Assembly: GCA_025642065.1 (NCBI GenBank)
Contig: JAODUP010000563.1
Span: forward strand, 310,001 to 374,000
Length of the DNA stretch: 64,000 bases
Source of the DNA: Paralvinella palmiformis
Lineage: Eukaryota; Annelida; Polychaeta; Terebellida; Alvinellidae
Direction of reading: 5' to 3'
The notes under the pieces: model-generated
Database searches by the model: none
What the model was told of the DNA's origin: nothing
The model's input: only the letters and a program-made list of their open reading frames with translations
Program-made: the position numbers and the translations under genes
Shown: piece after piece, positions 49,990 through 60,705 of the stretch
Layout: every line of letters begins with the position of its first letter
Position numbering within the stretch: position 1 is the first letter of the stretch

Positions 49990-51040
49990 TGCACCTCCTT
50001 GTAGTCTGCTCTGTGTGTGCTACTTCTCAAAATAATAGTAGACATCATTAGTAAAGTCAATTGCTCTTGGCATTTCCTTGCCACCTGCCTGCATTGTATT
50101 CATAATATAATGCAAACTACACCATCCCAAATCCAGTAATGTTAGAATCATGTCGTTCAAGTGCTTGAATACACCCTTTTTGTTGCCTTTCATTACATTT
50201 GGGCTACCTGTCATTATACCCATCACTTGCTCCAACTTAATACCAAATCTGTTGAGAGTTTCTATAATTTCCTCGGCATTTGGGTGGGCAGTTTATTTAC
50301 ACTCAAGTAAATCTATCACTACTTCACATTTGCTTTATCATCAATTGTATAATTACTCTCATCCAAGCCTAACAACACAAATGTTCCTTTGAGTTCCACC
50401 TTCAGTTCCCCATTGAATGTCTCATCAAATGATGATGATGATGATGATTGACGTTTTACGGCCACTTTTGTGCACATGATAGGCTAAATGGGCCGAGCGA
50501 CCTCCAAAGGTAATGAGACGAAGTTAAAGAGGAAACAACCTTCAGATATGCCCACGCCGGGATTCGAACATGAGTGGTTGTGATCTATAGTCCAGCACAC
50601 TACCGCTAGACAACGGAGGCACCCGAATGTCTCATCAAAGGAATGTATTATAATGTAAGATGTTTTTATTCTACAACATGAGAAAGACTGCAATCTTGGA
50701 CTCGGGGCAAAGTTTTGGTAGAAGATCTGAAAATGTATCAGAAAATCTGAATGGTATATTGTTATCTGCCATGGCCAATGTCCGTTTTAAATCATCCTCA
50801 TTGCTATATATAATTAAACATTTTCTGCACACTCTGATTGTTTTTTTTCATTTTCTGCAGTCTGCATGTTGTCGCAGTCCTGTGTAGTCAATGGACAGAA
50901 CAGGAAATTCACAGATACACCACCTGCATCTTGCTATAAAGATGCTTGATCCAGAACAACACCAGTCCTTATATTTATCACCATTTGGATAAGTGTCTTC
51001 TTCCCATGAAGGAATGTATTTGCTTTCACTTTTCCCCATG
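49990..51040 (-). pseudogene. BED-finger / hAT-like transposase relic, interrupted by a SINE
   Basis: Minus-strand decayed transposase. It starts near ATG 51039 with a BED-type DNA-binding zinc finger: W followed by YPNGDKYKDWCC, then GSSIFIARCRWCICEF and LRQHADC, which supply the Cys, Cys, His and Cys ligand positions. Next comes ADNNIPFRFSDTFSDLLPK. After the SINE (50,430-50,624) the frame resumes with MGIMTGSPNVMKGNKKGVF and CSLHYIMNTMQAGGKEMP then FTNDVYYYFEK, which matches the central region of hAT-like transposases and their domesticated ZBED/ZNF862-type relatives (a D-N-V-M block, then C-x-x-H). Stops and frameshifts separate these blocks and the C-terminal dimerisation domain is not recognisable, so it cannot make a working enzyme. 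The family call is from motif memory, not a search. Confidence 0.75.
50430..50624 (-). mobile_element. SINE family A inserted in the transposase relic
   Basis: A 195-bp minus-strand copy with an intact order: GTTGTCTAGCGGTAGTG (A box), GTTCGAATCCCGGCG (B box), body and (ATC)n tail. A perfect 15-bp target duplication GAATGTCTCATCAAA is at 50415-50429 and 50625-50639. The duplication proves insertion by target-primed reverse transcription, and it interrupts the transposase sequence, so the SINE is younger. Confidence 0.95.
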
Positions 51041-51307
51041 GTAAATTCATCAAAGCATAGATATATATTACCTGCAATAAATCATTTATTAGGAGCAATA
51101 TCCAAGGTTTTCCAAATGTTTTTCTTCCCAAAAAACCCCATGGATATTGCCCCTTTATTTTGGGATCATTTGTAACTTTCATAGCCAAACTTTTTATATC
51201 CAATGTACAACTTTTATATCCCCTTTCTAATTCTTCAATGCAAATTCAACATGAATGGGGATACCCCAACCCTTATCTTTAGCCTTATCTAGAATACATA
51301 CAGGTAG

Positions 51308-51595
51308 ATGGCCAGTACTATATGGTTTAACGTTTTTGATGCAAAAAAGGCAATGCAGCTCTGTGTGATGTCTTTGGTCCTCATTGATGCTCTGGTCCCA
51401 TTGGGTACTGGCCCTCTAGCTGTAACAATCCTGTACAAGACTAAAGATATAGCTGGGATGAGCAAGGATGCTAATCTAGAAGGCTGTTATTATAATTCAG
51501 CCCTGCCTACCCTTTTTGTAACCCTAAGGACTGGTGGAGACCTATCTTATTACACCATAGTCAAAGATGGAGAGCTGTATATAGATGAATGGTGA
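51308..51595 (+). CDS. Hypothetical 95-codon open frame
   Basis: The frame begins at ATG 51308, directly preceded by an in-frame stop, and ends at TGA 51593. Codon use and composition look more protein-like than most frames here, and the antisense strand is closed by several stops. It includes GTGPLAVTILYKTKDIAG and ends SYYTIVKDGELYIDEW. I do not recognise a family. It lies 270 bp from the start of the transposase relic, pointing away from it, so it may be a second gene or host-derived cargo of the same element. No promoter or splice site was identified. Confidence 0.3.
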   Translation: MASTIWFNVFDAKKAMQLCVMSLVLIDALVPLGTGPLAVTILYKTKDIAGMSKDANLEGCYYNSALPTLFVTLRTGGDLSYYTIVKDGELYIDEW

Positions 51596-51774
51596 ATGAT
51601 AAAATAGATAATACCCCTTAATAAACCAGTGTTTTATTGCAGAAAGAGCTCAATTTGAAAGTATAAGTCACTTCAATATAATTACACCCTCAATTGTAAG
51701 GAAATAAGCAAATACAAATGCAGACAATCTCCATTTTTCCAAGGAGATTTGTAAAAAAAGGAAGAAATAAAGGA

Positions 51775-51905
51775 AATCTAGCAGAATCCTGAAATAAAGG
51801 AGATTCTTTGAAATAAAGGAGATGTGGACACATTGGGATTCAAACTCTGACAATGCAGTTTCAGGTGCAGACTACTCTAATCACTATGTTATCAGAATGC
51901 CCTGC
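51775..51905 (-). repeat. tRNA-derived SINE head with internal repeats, minus strand
   Basis: On the minus strand: TAGTGATTAGAGTAGTCTGC (A-box region), GAGTTTGAATCCC (B box), then three CTCCTTTATTTC-like words in a row. Confidence 0.45.
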
Positions 51906-52494
51906 TTTTCGGTGAAGAAATATTATAAGTAGTGAGTCTAGAGAGAGAGAGAGAAAAAAACTGATTTCAGAACAATACGGGAAATTTATTTTTAAATCTA
52001 ATGTACTCCTAGCTGTTATGGGACCAGAAAAGAATACTATCACAAGTGTTCAAAGTAGATGTAGATAGTGTCAGAAAAGAAGAATACGTGGTGAATTAAA
52101 ACAACAAAGGAGACCTAAGAGCTTTTTGAAAACCATGAAAAATGATGCTGCTAATAAAGTGAAGTAAAATCTACAACAGGATCATTTTAGAAGGAATGAA
52201 AAATAGAACAGACCTACTACTAGGAGATCTGCAAACAGACTTCTGGCAGACCCAAGACTGCATGTGGATTGGACAGTAAACCTGCACATTGTAAAAGAGG
52301 ACTGACTGGATTGGAATTGCCCTCAAGTGAATTATATCTATTATTAGCAATTTTAATGTTTGACACAATTTTACGCAATGCGTTTTAGGATCGCGTAACG
52401 ATCCGTATAACTTGTAGAGCGATTCGCGAGTCGATAATGAACAAAATGTTGGATGCACACACATACACACACACACACACACACTTTTAAATAT

Positions 52495-52930
52495 ATGTAA
52501 TACAACATTTTATATAGCGCTCTATATAATTGGATTAAAATTACCCTAAAGCGCTTTACAGATAAAAGAAGTAGTTAAACATGTACCAAGTATAGACTTT
52601 AAAACGTTATAAAAAAATTCGATTTAGACGTTAAAACAATGATAACATGGCTATGAATATGCAATGTCAAAGAAATGCGTCTTAACATTCTTGAACAAGT
52701 TGAGGGACTTGGACTGCCTAGTTATCATTGGTAAATTGTTCCACAGGGAGGCAGCTGACTTGCTGAAACAGCGATTTCCATAGGTTGACGTACTTGTGTT
52801 TGGCACAAATAGCAGGCAACCTGACTCCGATCTCAGTGAACGTCTGGGATGGTAGGGTATCACAAGTTCCTCCAGGTATACCTACATAAACCCAGCGATT
52901 GTTGGAGAAATCTAACCTGACCATTCATCG
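52495..52930 (-). pseudogene. Non-LTR retrotransposon 3' end: reverse transcriptase C-terminus and tail
   Basis: A minus-strand frame from about 52,885 to a stop near 52,651 encodes YLEELVIPYHPRRSLRSESG, then NTSTSTYGNRCFSKSAASLW, NNLP and SLNLFKNVKTHFF. This is the conserved region just after the thumb of Jockey/CR1/L2-group reverse transcriptases (pattern: RSLRS ... TYG.R.FS..A..LWN.LP ... FK..LKTH.F). The 3' UTR ends with GTAAAGCGCTTTAGGG and AGAGCGCTATATAAAATG (about 52,565-52,510). The copy is 5'-truncated upstream of about 52,900, so palm and fingers are missing. Clade is uncertain. Confidence 0.8.
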
Positions 52931-53347
52931 TCTTGTAACCACAGTAACAGAAGTATTTATCATTCACATGTAATAAAAACTTCATCAGTCATGCCAAGTG
53001 TCACCCTTATCATAACTAGCTAATATAACAGAAATTGATCTAATCACTGGCATTAACCACCCCATACCCATCCAGATGATTTGATACAATCAGAATAATT
53101 TGAAACCAACGATCTAACATTGATAGAAATTCAAAGTAGGATGTCCACTGTTAGCTTACATAGCAAAACCTCAACCTGAAATGTTGACATTAGAGTTGCT
53201 ATATATAATTTTGCTACATTTTTGCAAACAGCAGTTCCTGGACTACAAACATCATGACATTGATGTAACAAACCTTGACTGTATAATGGGGTGAAAATTT
53301 ACCAAATGTAACAAATTTACAGTTAGAACAGAGCAGGTTTTTACAAG

Positions 53348-53348
<1 letters not shown>

Positions 53349-53410
<62 letters not shown>

Positions 53411-53569
53411 GTATATCAGCGTCAAAATTTCCTTAAAATCTGGAAAGGAAGTCACAGAGTGAAGTGAGTTATGCATCTGGGTATGTGGAAAAATTTGGGT
53501 TTTCTGCAATTTTAGGACAATCTGCAACTAAAAGAGGGGAATTCTGGTAAAAGCGGAAACCTGTCATCC

Positions 53570-53621
<52 letters not shown>
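53349..53621 (+). repeat. Two (AT)n microsatellites
   Basis: AT/TA at 53349-53409 and 53573-53621, about 165 bp apart. Confidence 0.97.
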
Positions 53622-53625
<4 letters not shown>

Positions 53626-54119
53626 CACACACACAGTGTGTGAAACTAACTTATAACCTTACTGGACCTGCAGGTCTAGTAAAATATTTTAACACTAAGA
53701 CTGGCTATACTGATACTAGACCGAGTGAGCGCAAAAGTTACATATTTCATACCTCCATGAATTATGAGTTGATCACTGAGTTAATGATGCGAGCCTGTTT
53801 GCAATGCACCAATACATGTAAAAGTAATTCTATGATTGTCAATATCCTTTTTCAGATTTATCCCATAGTTTCAACATATTCAATTGTTTTCTTTGTGTGA
53901 AATACATTGATTTAAAAACGTAAAAACCTTTTAAATATCATAATTGTAACTAACAATGGTTTAATAAAACGGCGCATACACGTTCGTACGTACGCGGAGT
54001 TTTCCCCCTGACAGCATTCAATAACCTTATATGGAATCATCATGAATATCTGGTACAATCATTTGTCTCTTAATAAACTCCAACGTACCTTTGCCCAGTG
54101 AAATACTGTCATTCATAAG

Positions 54120-54260
54120 TTGTTTCTGACATCATCACTCTCCGTTTGCATTCACTGAACATGGATGTATATACTATCGCATAATTAATTATCCAGATGG
54201 CTGCCAGCTCAAACTGATCCATGAAATACAAACTTATTGCGACGTTTCTACCCACACAAC
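54120..54260. promoter_or_regulatory. Candidate regulatory block with palindromic homeodomain site
   Basis: GCATAATTAATTATCCAG (palindromic TAATTAATTA) is followed directly by ATGGCTGCCAGCTC, giving CAGATG and CAGCTC E-box-like words. The composition is more balanced than its surroundings. The evidence is suggestive only. Confidence 0.25.
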
Positions 54261-54564
54261 CAATTTATGTATTATTTAAATTTCTGTACACCAGGTTCCT
54301 CATTCCTTTTACAAATTTCCATATTTTTAACTTAAAGACGTATACCCGAAAAACACGACAGTAACTGAAATAGAAAGAAACGCTGAAATTCCTGCTGACG
54401 GATTTTAGACATCTAGTGGGTAGGCATAACACATTTGTCTTCATTTTAAAGGCTGATATGCATACTGTATATTTGTCGATTTAGTAATTTTGAACATATT
54501 GGTAACAGCCAAAAATGGCGAATTCTGGTCGGTCGGGAAAGTTGATTTTTGCTTTCTTTTCTAG

Positions 54565-54735
54565 GCCATTCGGGCAAAACGATATTTCAAAGGACACCGT
54601 TATTCACTAGCCATAACCAAATCTGAAGCAGACCAGATCATTGGCCTTTATGTAACGAGTAATTCAATTCTAAGCAGATCTGAACTAGTAATTGACAAAC
54701 CATTGCCATCATTGAATGACAGTAAAGGTAACTGA
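54565..54735 (+). pseudogene. Possible exon or transposon relic, 56 codons
   Basis: A good acceptor (CTTTCTTTTCTAG, ending 54564) precedes an open frame that reads AIRAKRYFKGHRYSLAITK, then SEADQIIGLYVTSNS and ELVIDKPLPSL, with a possible donor AAAG|GTAACT at 54727-54728, and otherwise stops at 54733. It lies 150 bp upstream of the relic open frame at 54,891 and may be the N-terminal part of the same element. No family recognised. Confidence 0.3.
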
Positions 54736-54890
54736 TATGCAATCTAAAGACAAATTCCAATTAACACGATGAGGTTACATCAAACTGTATATAAGGAGGT
54801 GTAAATTATACTGTTTTCATGTTATTTTTCTATTCTCAGCAAACGAATATAAATCATAACAAATCTCACACGCAAAATCAATGCTTGTAA

Positions 54891-55320
54891 TTGTATAGTG
54901 ATCAAGTCAGTGACTCCTTGACATCCAATCCCAAAATTGTAGACACTCAACTCAGCCTCAAGATCATTAGACTCAAACCTCTACACGCAGGCTGGTTATT
55001 TTATGCATTTGATTTTGCTACTCGAAAAACTGATGTTCTTAAACATGGATTGAAAAAAACAGGACTATTGATCGCTATTATGAGTGATTCTGATGGGGAC
55101 ACTGTCAGGGACAAATGTTTTTTAAATGAGTAATTGTTTTATTATAAATTGCAATGTGAACCGATTGTTGAATAAATGAGAATATTACACATGTTCAGTG
55201 TGTTATCAAAGTAGTGCTTTCCGAGTATAATATGAAGTTCTGTACAACATAATATTTTGGGGACAGGAAATATTATGACACTCGCCATTTTTGACATTAT
55301 TTCATATTCGCCAAATTAAA
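54891..55320 (+). pseudogene. C-terminal relic of an unassigned transposon gene, copy 1
   Basis: The frame to stop 55131 includes KIIRLKPLHAGWLFYAFDF and ends MSDSDGDTVRDKCFLNE. The KPLHAxW phrase reminds me of the C-terminal part of proteins in multicopy elements of invertebrates, but I cannot name the superfamily securely. The sequence after the stop continues homologous to about 55,315 with copy 2 at 63.07 kb. AAAAATGGCGAA near 54,515 and its inverse CGCCATTTTTGAC near 55,286 could be terminal inverted repeats. Confidence 0.45.
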
Positions 55321-55324
55321 CAGA

Positions 55325-57540
55325 TCTACAGTATTCAGATAAATTCCAGAACACTCATTACAATGGTCATTTTGGGAAGCTGCGAGTGTGTATTGTGACG
55401 TTAACATGTTACACCAATTTGATTCGTAGCCGGAAGGCATGTGTCGAAAATTTGACGGGATATCGCAAGTGAAGTTACTTGTGTGTTTGTTCTTTGATTT
55501 GTCACAAGTTAATAAACAAATCGTGATCTTGGTTATTTGATGGGTAGCTGTTAGAGTTAGCCTGTAGCTCTGTAATCGGTTTTATTGTTTTTCCATTAAA
55601 ATCAACACTAGACCGGCCGGTCGAGTACTATGGGCTTATGGCAGTGATACTAGACCGGACCTGGAAACACTCGTCCCGTCGAGCATTAATGTCGCACACT
55701 GTACAAATAGTGAATACTATGGTTAGTGTGGAATATACAATTCCAACCGTGCTCATACTATAACAGTTGACATGTAAATCTGCAGTAAGCCACAAAAGAC
55801 GACTGAAGTAAGTGATCATTCACTGTACGTGACATACAACCGCAGAAATCATCCATAGACTTTCTTACATTACTAATCAAATAGTCCATCCAATGGTTTC
55901 ATAATGTGAAAAACACATGTTCACTACAGGTAATGACTAAATTTGTACCTTAATGATTGGGGTGAGACACACACATAATACTTATTGATTTAATGCCTGA
56001 CATACTCTATAAATTTGTCTTGTTTTGATTATTTTCAGGGTTAATACTCCCTCGGGAGGACCAGTTAACTTTTACCAGTTTTTAATAATTTAACCTTCAT
56101 CCCGAAACCAGTAGCTGCAGATATTTAGCACTAGAGTTATTTTTTTGAAGGGTGTTTCATCTTTCACTACACCTCATTATCCTTTGCAATGACCTGACCC
56201 ATTTAGCCAATCATGTGTATAGAAATGATAATAAAATAACATTTCACATTTCCTGTCCTCTGGTAAAAGTCAGGTGCCAGTCAGAAATTCTACCTACATC
56301 ACTCGCCAAATCAAAGATTAATATCACAAGATCTAACCGGCTGTTCCTGTTTGTGGGTGGTCTGCCAGCGCATAAATTTAGTGAATTAAACACTAAAAGG
56401 AAGGAAGTCAAAGACTCTAAGAATGTAAAAACACAGGAATAGTAACACAGGCAGGAGATCAACCACTGACTCCTCCAATATAATTTTCAGTATGGAGATA
56501 ACTAGTGCTAGCCATGAGCAAGACAGGTGTATGATGGTGTACATAACTGTCACTAGGAGAACCCAGAGCCCAGATCAATCAGTGCAGAGCCCCCAAATCC
56601 CCATCCCACATATAACTTGGCCAGCATGAAATTTAATTTAGACTGTAAACTTTTGACACAGTTTTGTTTGATATTATTGGTGGAAATTAACAGTAACTCC
56701 AACAATACTACTTCACAATAAACCATCTATCAGAAGTCAATAAAATTGTTTCATATTAAAGTATGTGCAGCGAATGTCAAGCCACCAGTGGCAAATGGGT
56801 CCAGGGGTCAAAAGGCTTTGGTGGCAAATGTGCCCATAGCCTAACCCGAGATGACACATTAACACTTCCATTACGAAAAGTCGAAAGATGCCTTCTCCCA
56901 TGGGATATTTTGTGGTCTGACAAATCTTCGAGGGCTATATTTAACACGATGCTTGAAATAGGGTAGCCACCCTCCAAACAGCTACTTAATAACACCTAAG
57001 TTGTGAAATAAGCATCCTCTTGGATACATAATTAAACTATCCTCCACTTTGTGGATATGATTCAAAGTATATGATCTCTGCAGGCTGGTAAAGACTACAA
57101 CCTTATGAAAAGCGGAGTATCACACAAGTACAAAGATGCCGATCGGCAATGCCAATCGTAAGAGATAATTTGAGCAGAAGGATTGGAAACTTTAAAAAAC
57201 TTGCATATTACATTATAGGTTACCAAACCAAAGGCAGTCACCCCAGTAGCTTAAGGATGGGCCTAATAGTATAGATCTATGTGTTTTTTTAAACACACTG
57301 ATTATACAATTGACGAAGTATGTATAGAGTGAGAACTTATTTTAGTGTATGTGGGTATATGCGGGGCGAACACCATCTACCAGTGACTTAGATCTGAAAC
57401 CCCTGCACATGCTAATTATTGTGATTACAAGACCACATTTGAGATTGTCTTGAGGCAGTTCTTCCTTTAAGGCAGATTTTAGAAAACAAAGAGGAACAGG
57501 AATTATCCAAAATATCCACTATAGTGATCTTATGTACAGG
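55325..57540. other. No confident gene; short frames only
   Basis: ACTAGACCGG occurs twice near 55,610 and 55,650, and GATACTAGACCG also at about 53,710, perhaps ends of a decayed element. Frames at 56,152-56,442 and 56,763-56,966 have antisense partners and no family motif. Confidence 0.4.
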
Positions 57541-57550
57541 CGGACATTTT

Positions 57551-57925
57551 GTCAATTCTAATTCTACTCAATTCCATTTGGTCAATTCCAATTCCACATC
57601 AAATTTATCATTTCCAATTACAATTGTATCAATTCCAATTTTACCTATTCTTTTTTACCTACTACTTTTTACCATGAGTAGGTACTCCGAATCCCTACTT
57701 TGAGTACCTAATTGAAATACCTACTCCGAATAGTTTATATTCCAAGTAGGATTATCAGGGAAGAAATAATTCTGAATTAAAAAATTCAAAGGTAAATTAA
57801 TTTGTGGATTTAATTTGTTTGTAGCAAACTTCAATTTCAATTCCAAATTTATCAATTCCAATTCCCTTTTTTTAATAAGCAATTCCAATTCCGGAATTGC
57901 CCATCAATTCTAGATTTGAATTGAC
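57551..57925 (+). repeat. Degenerate CAATTCCAATT array split by a TAGGTACTCCGAA block
   Basis: CAATTCCAATT-type words recur about a dozen times in two arms (57,551-57,645 and 57,825-57,925). Between them lie CCTACTACTTTTTACC, GAGTAGGTACTCCGAATCCC and ATACCTACTCCGAATAG, a second small repeat family with inverted copies. The whole block is simple-sequence-like and not coding. Confidence 0.75.
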
Positions 57926-57929
57926 CCTA

Positions 57930-59215
57930 TGTCTGCAGGCAGATCCTTTGGGCAGTACAAAATGGGTAAGCCTCCCACCAAAAAAGGAATGTAATAACTA
58001 ATACTGTAGTGTATGAGCCACAGTTTCAAAAATAGCATTGGCAGCCTAACATTTTGCTTAACAAAAGATAGATTAGTCATAAATATCCGTCAACTTGAAC
58101 CCCTTTAGTCAATAAAATAGCACCAGGGCATATGGAAATTACCTGACAAGGCAAGAGATATAGGAGAAAAAAGGCCAAATATAGTCACTGTCAAGTGAGT
58201 GTCATCATAGCTAACATTTCATATCTTAATCCACACCATTCAATGGATTGTGTGAGTTCATTGTCTAGATTAAGTTTCAGTTTAATATTAGGAACTGTAT
58301 GCCATAGTCAATATGTTTAGTTATCTCTAAGATTATCAGACTTTCAGACATAATTCGTGACCACTTGATTGCTGGGAAAATTTACCCTGAAAGATATCAT
58401 TGCCCTATTTAGTGATACACACTCAATCACATATAAGGCTAGAGGTGCGCAGGACAGCCCTAAAAGTACGTCATCAAAAAGTATGATAGACCAGTACATG
58501 AGGTTTTATTTGTAGAATAAACCGGAATATGATGATAACTTGGTAAACATTTGTGACACCAACATTCCTTTCTCTGGACACAACCATTATAACCCCCAGG
58601 AATGTCTATGGATCTCAAATTGAAGAGAAATATTCTGCTCTTTTTTTCTTAGGGAATTTATATTTGACGAAAGTATAATTAGCATGCCACAATTACAAAG
58701 AAAGTGAAATACAGTGTGCAAAACTAATGCCCTCAAAGTATGTTAATAATGATCTCAGGCCTGTGATGCTCATATTCCATCAGTCCCTTAATGGACCATG
58801 AATTTCAAAGATTAAATATATATAATCTACATATCTGCATACACTAGAAATACAAATTTTCATTGATGGTTTCAAGATAATGGTATTTTTGGCAGACATG
58901 CAACACCAGCTTTATATACAGGTAGAATATACCTGAAAATTAATATTCTAATAAATAATAGAATCACACTGAGAACTTTATTCATATTAAGTCTTTGGCT
59001 CCCATTTTAATGCCTGAAAACTAGTCTAATACCGGTATACACAGAAATTTCAGTATTTCATGCATGATTTGTTACAGGTGTGACATACCAAAAACCTGTC
59101 TGTATTAGGAAATTAGATAATGGGGAGAGAAGTGTTTCAAATTCCAATCAAAAAGGTATTGCTTTATCAGTGATCCAATTTGATTTTGATGTCCAAAACA
59201 CAAATTATTAGGTAC
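57930..59215. other. AT-rich DNA, no gene recognised
   Basis: No open frame, microsatellite or SINE head of note. Confidence 0.5.
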
Positions 59216-59227
59216 ATGAACTTGCAA

Positions 59228-59403
59228 CAGATGTTTAGTATTTTACAGCTACTTTTGTGCACAGGGTAAGCTAAATGGGCCAAGCAACCCCCAAAAAGGC
59301 AATGTGAAAGACAAAACACCCTTCAGACATGCCGGAGATTTGACCTCAGGTAATTGATATATGTGGTCAACCGCACTACCAGTTACACCATAGAGGTGCC
59401 CAC
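59228..59403 (-). mobile_element. SINE family A, old copy with target duplication
   Basis: TATTTTACAGCTACTTTTG, TGCACAGGGTAAGCTAAATG and CTTCAGACATGCC match the family A body, with a decayed head (CACTACCAGTTACACCATAG). It is flanked by GAACTTGCAA (59218-59227) and GAACTGGCAA (59404-59413), one mismatch. It has lost the (GAT)n tail and has the most changes of the full-length copies, so it is the oldest. Confidence 0.8.
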
Positions 59404-59929
59404 GAACTGGCAATGAAAGTATTTGCCATGTGACAAATAACAAATCAGTACAGGGCAATGTTTTGCTACAAGCTTCATCTAAAGAATTATCAATGGAATT
59501 GTAAAACTTCTCTAACACAAACAGGCCTTAAGATTTTGTAAATAATGATGGCTATAAAGAGTAAGTGTATGTTTACATGTAATGGGAATAATTCCATCAG
59601 ATATGAAATATTTTTAATATAACCAAATAAATAAACTACATTTTTGGTATTCCAAGTATTCTCACAAACAGTTTGTTGAAGAAATTGATGATACAGTGCA
59701 GACTTTATAATTAACACCTCTTTCAAATGATTACCATTACTAACCACTCTTCACTCCATTTATCACCATTTTTAATGTTGTGTTTATAATGTCCATTGTC
59801 ACTTAAATAAGCACTTCAAAATTCTCTTAATCCCGGGAGTAAAATCTTTAAATTAAATGCAATATATAACAAATTACCAATTAATTTGTTAATTACAATG
59901 ACTGTATCTCACTCACTCACTCACTCATT

Positions 59930-60290
59930 TCAAGAAATGACACTCTTGTAATCTGCACCAACAAACTATTCCATAAAGTGGGGATTGTCATACCCTAAAT
60001 ACATAATCTAACCTTCAGACTTCAGCCGAGACACAGGTACCCCAAAAAGTATCAAACTTAAAACCAGATGACCTGAGTTTATGGGATAATTTGTTAACAG
60101 ACATGAGTGCACATTGATAGTCAGGTGCTAAATAACTGATAAATTTATAAGTTGTTAATAAAATACTGAAATGAATACATTCTAACAGTTAGCCAATGTA
60201 GTTTTTGAAGAATTGGAGTGATATGATCATAATTTGAGTACTTGTCACAATGCGAGATGCACCAATCTGAATTTTCTGTTATGGCTAGGG
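59930..60290 (-). pseudogene. Second non-LTR reverse transcriptase C-terminal relic
   Basis: On the minus strand GASRIVTSTQ (near 60,270) shifts frame into YDHITPILQKLHWLTVRM (60,234-60,181), the well-known motif GA.R.VT....DHITP.L..LHWLPV of CR1/L2/Jockey-type reverse transcriptases. It is followed by PTLWNSLLVQIT (near 59,970), equivalent to the LWNSLP motif. Several stops and frameshifts lie between. It covers a region slightly upstream of, and overlapping, that retained in the 52.6 kb copy. Confidence 0.8.
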
Positions 60291-60616
60291 CTTTATTTGT
60301 TTAAACTCCACCCTGCAGTATGGACAATTGCAATTCAGCACCAAGATGAATTCTCTGAGAATATAGTCTTTGGTGCTACCAATTCCAGGTGCGTAATCCA
60401 CCACTGTCCAGTGTGTGGTACTCATTTTATGGAAGTCCATCAGTTAACACATGAATTACTAGTAGTTGGTTGGTGTATTCAAACATGATTTTCTTGTTTC
60501 TAATTCTAGGGCACCACCTTCACCATTACACCATCACAACTCGCAGTATATTGTGACATACCATAAATATTTATGGTTACCTGTGATATGTGACTACTAT
60601 AATATCACTTTATTTA

Positions 60617-60653
<37 letters not shown>

Positions 60654-60656
60654 CGA

Positions 60657-60702
<46 letters not shown>
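60617..60702 (+). repeat. (AT)n, (CA)n, (TA)n compound microsatellite
   Basis: AT at about 60,619-60,648, CA at about 60,657-60,674 and TA to about 60,702. Confidence 0.96.
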
Positions 60703-60704
<2 letters not shown>

Positions 60705-60705
<1 letters not shown>

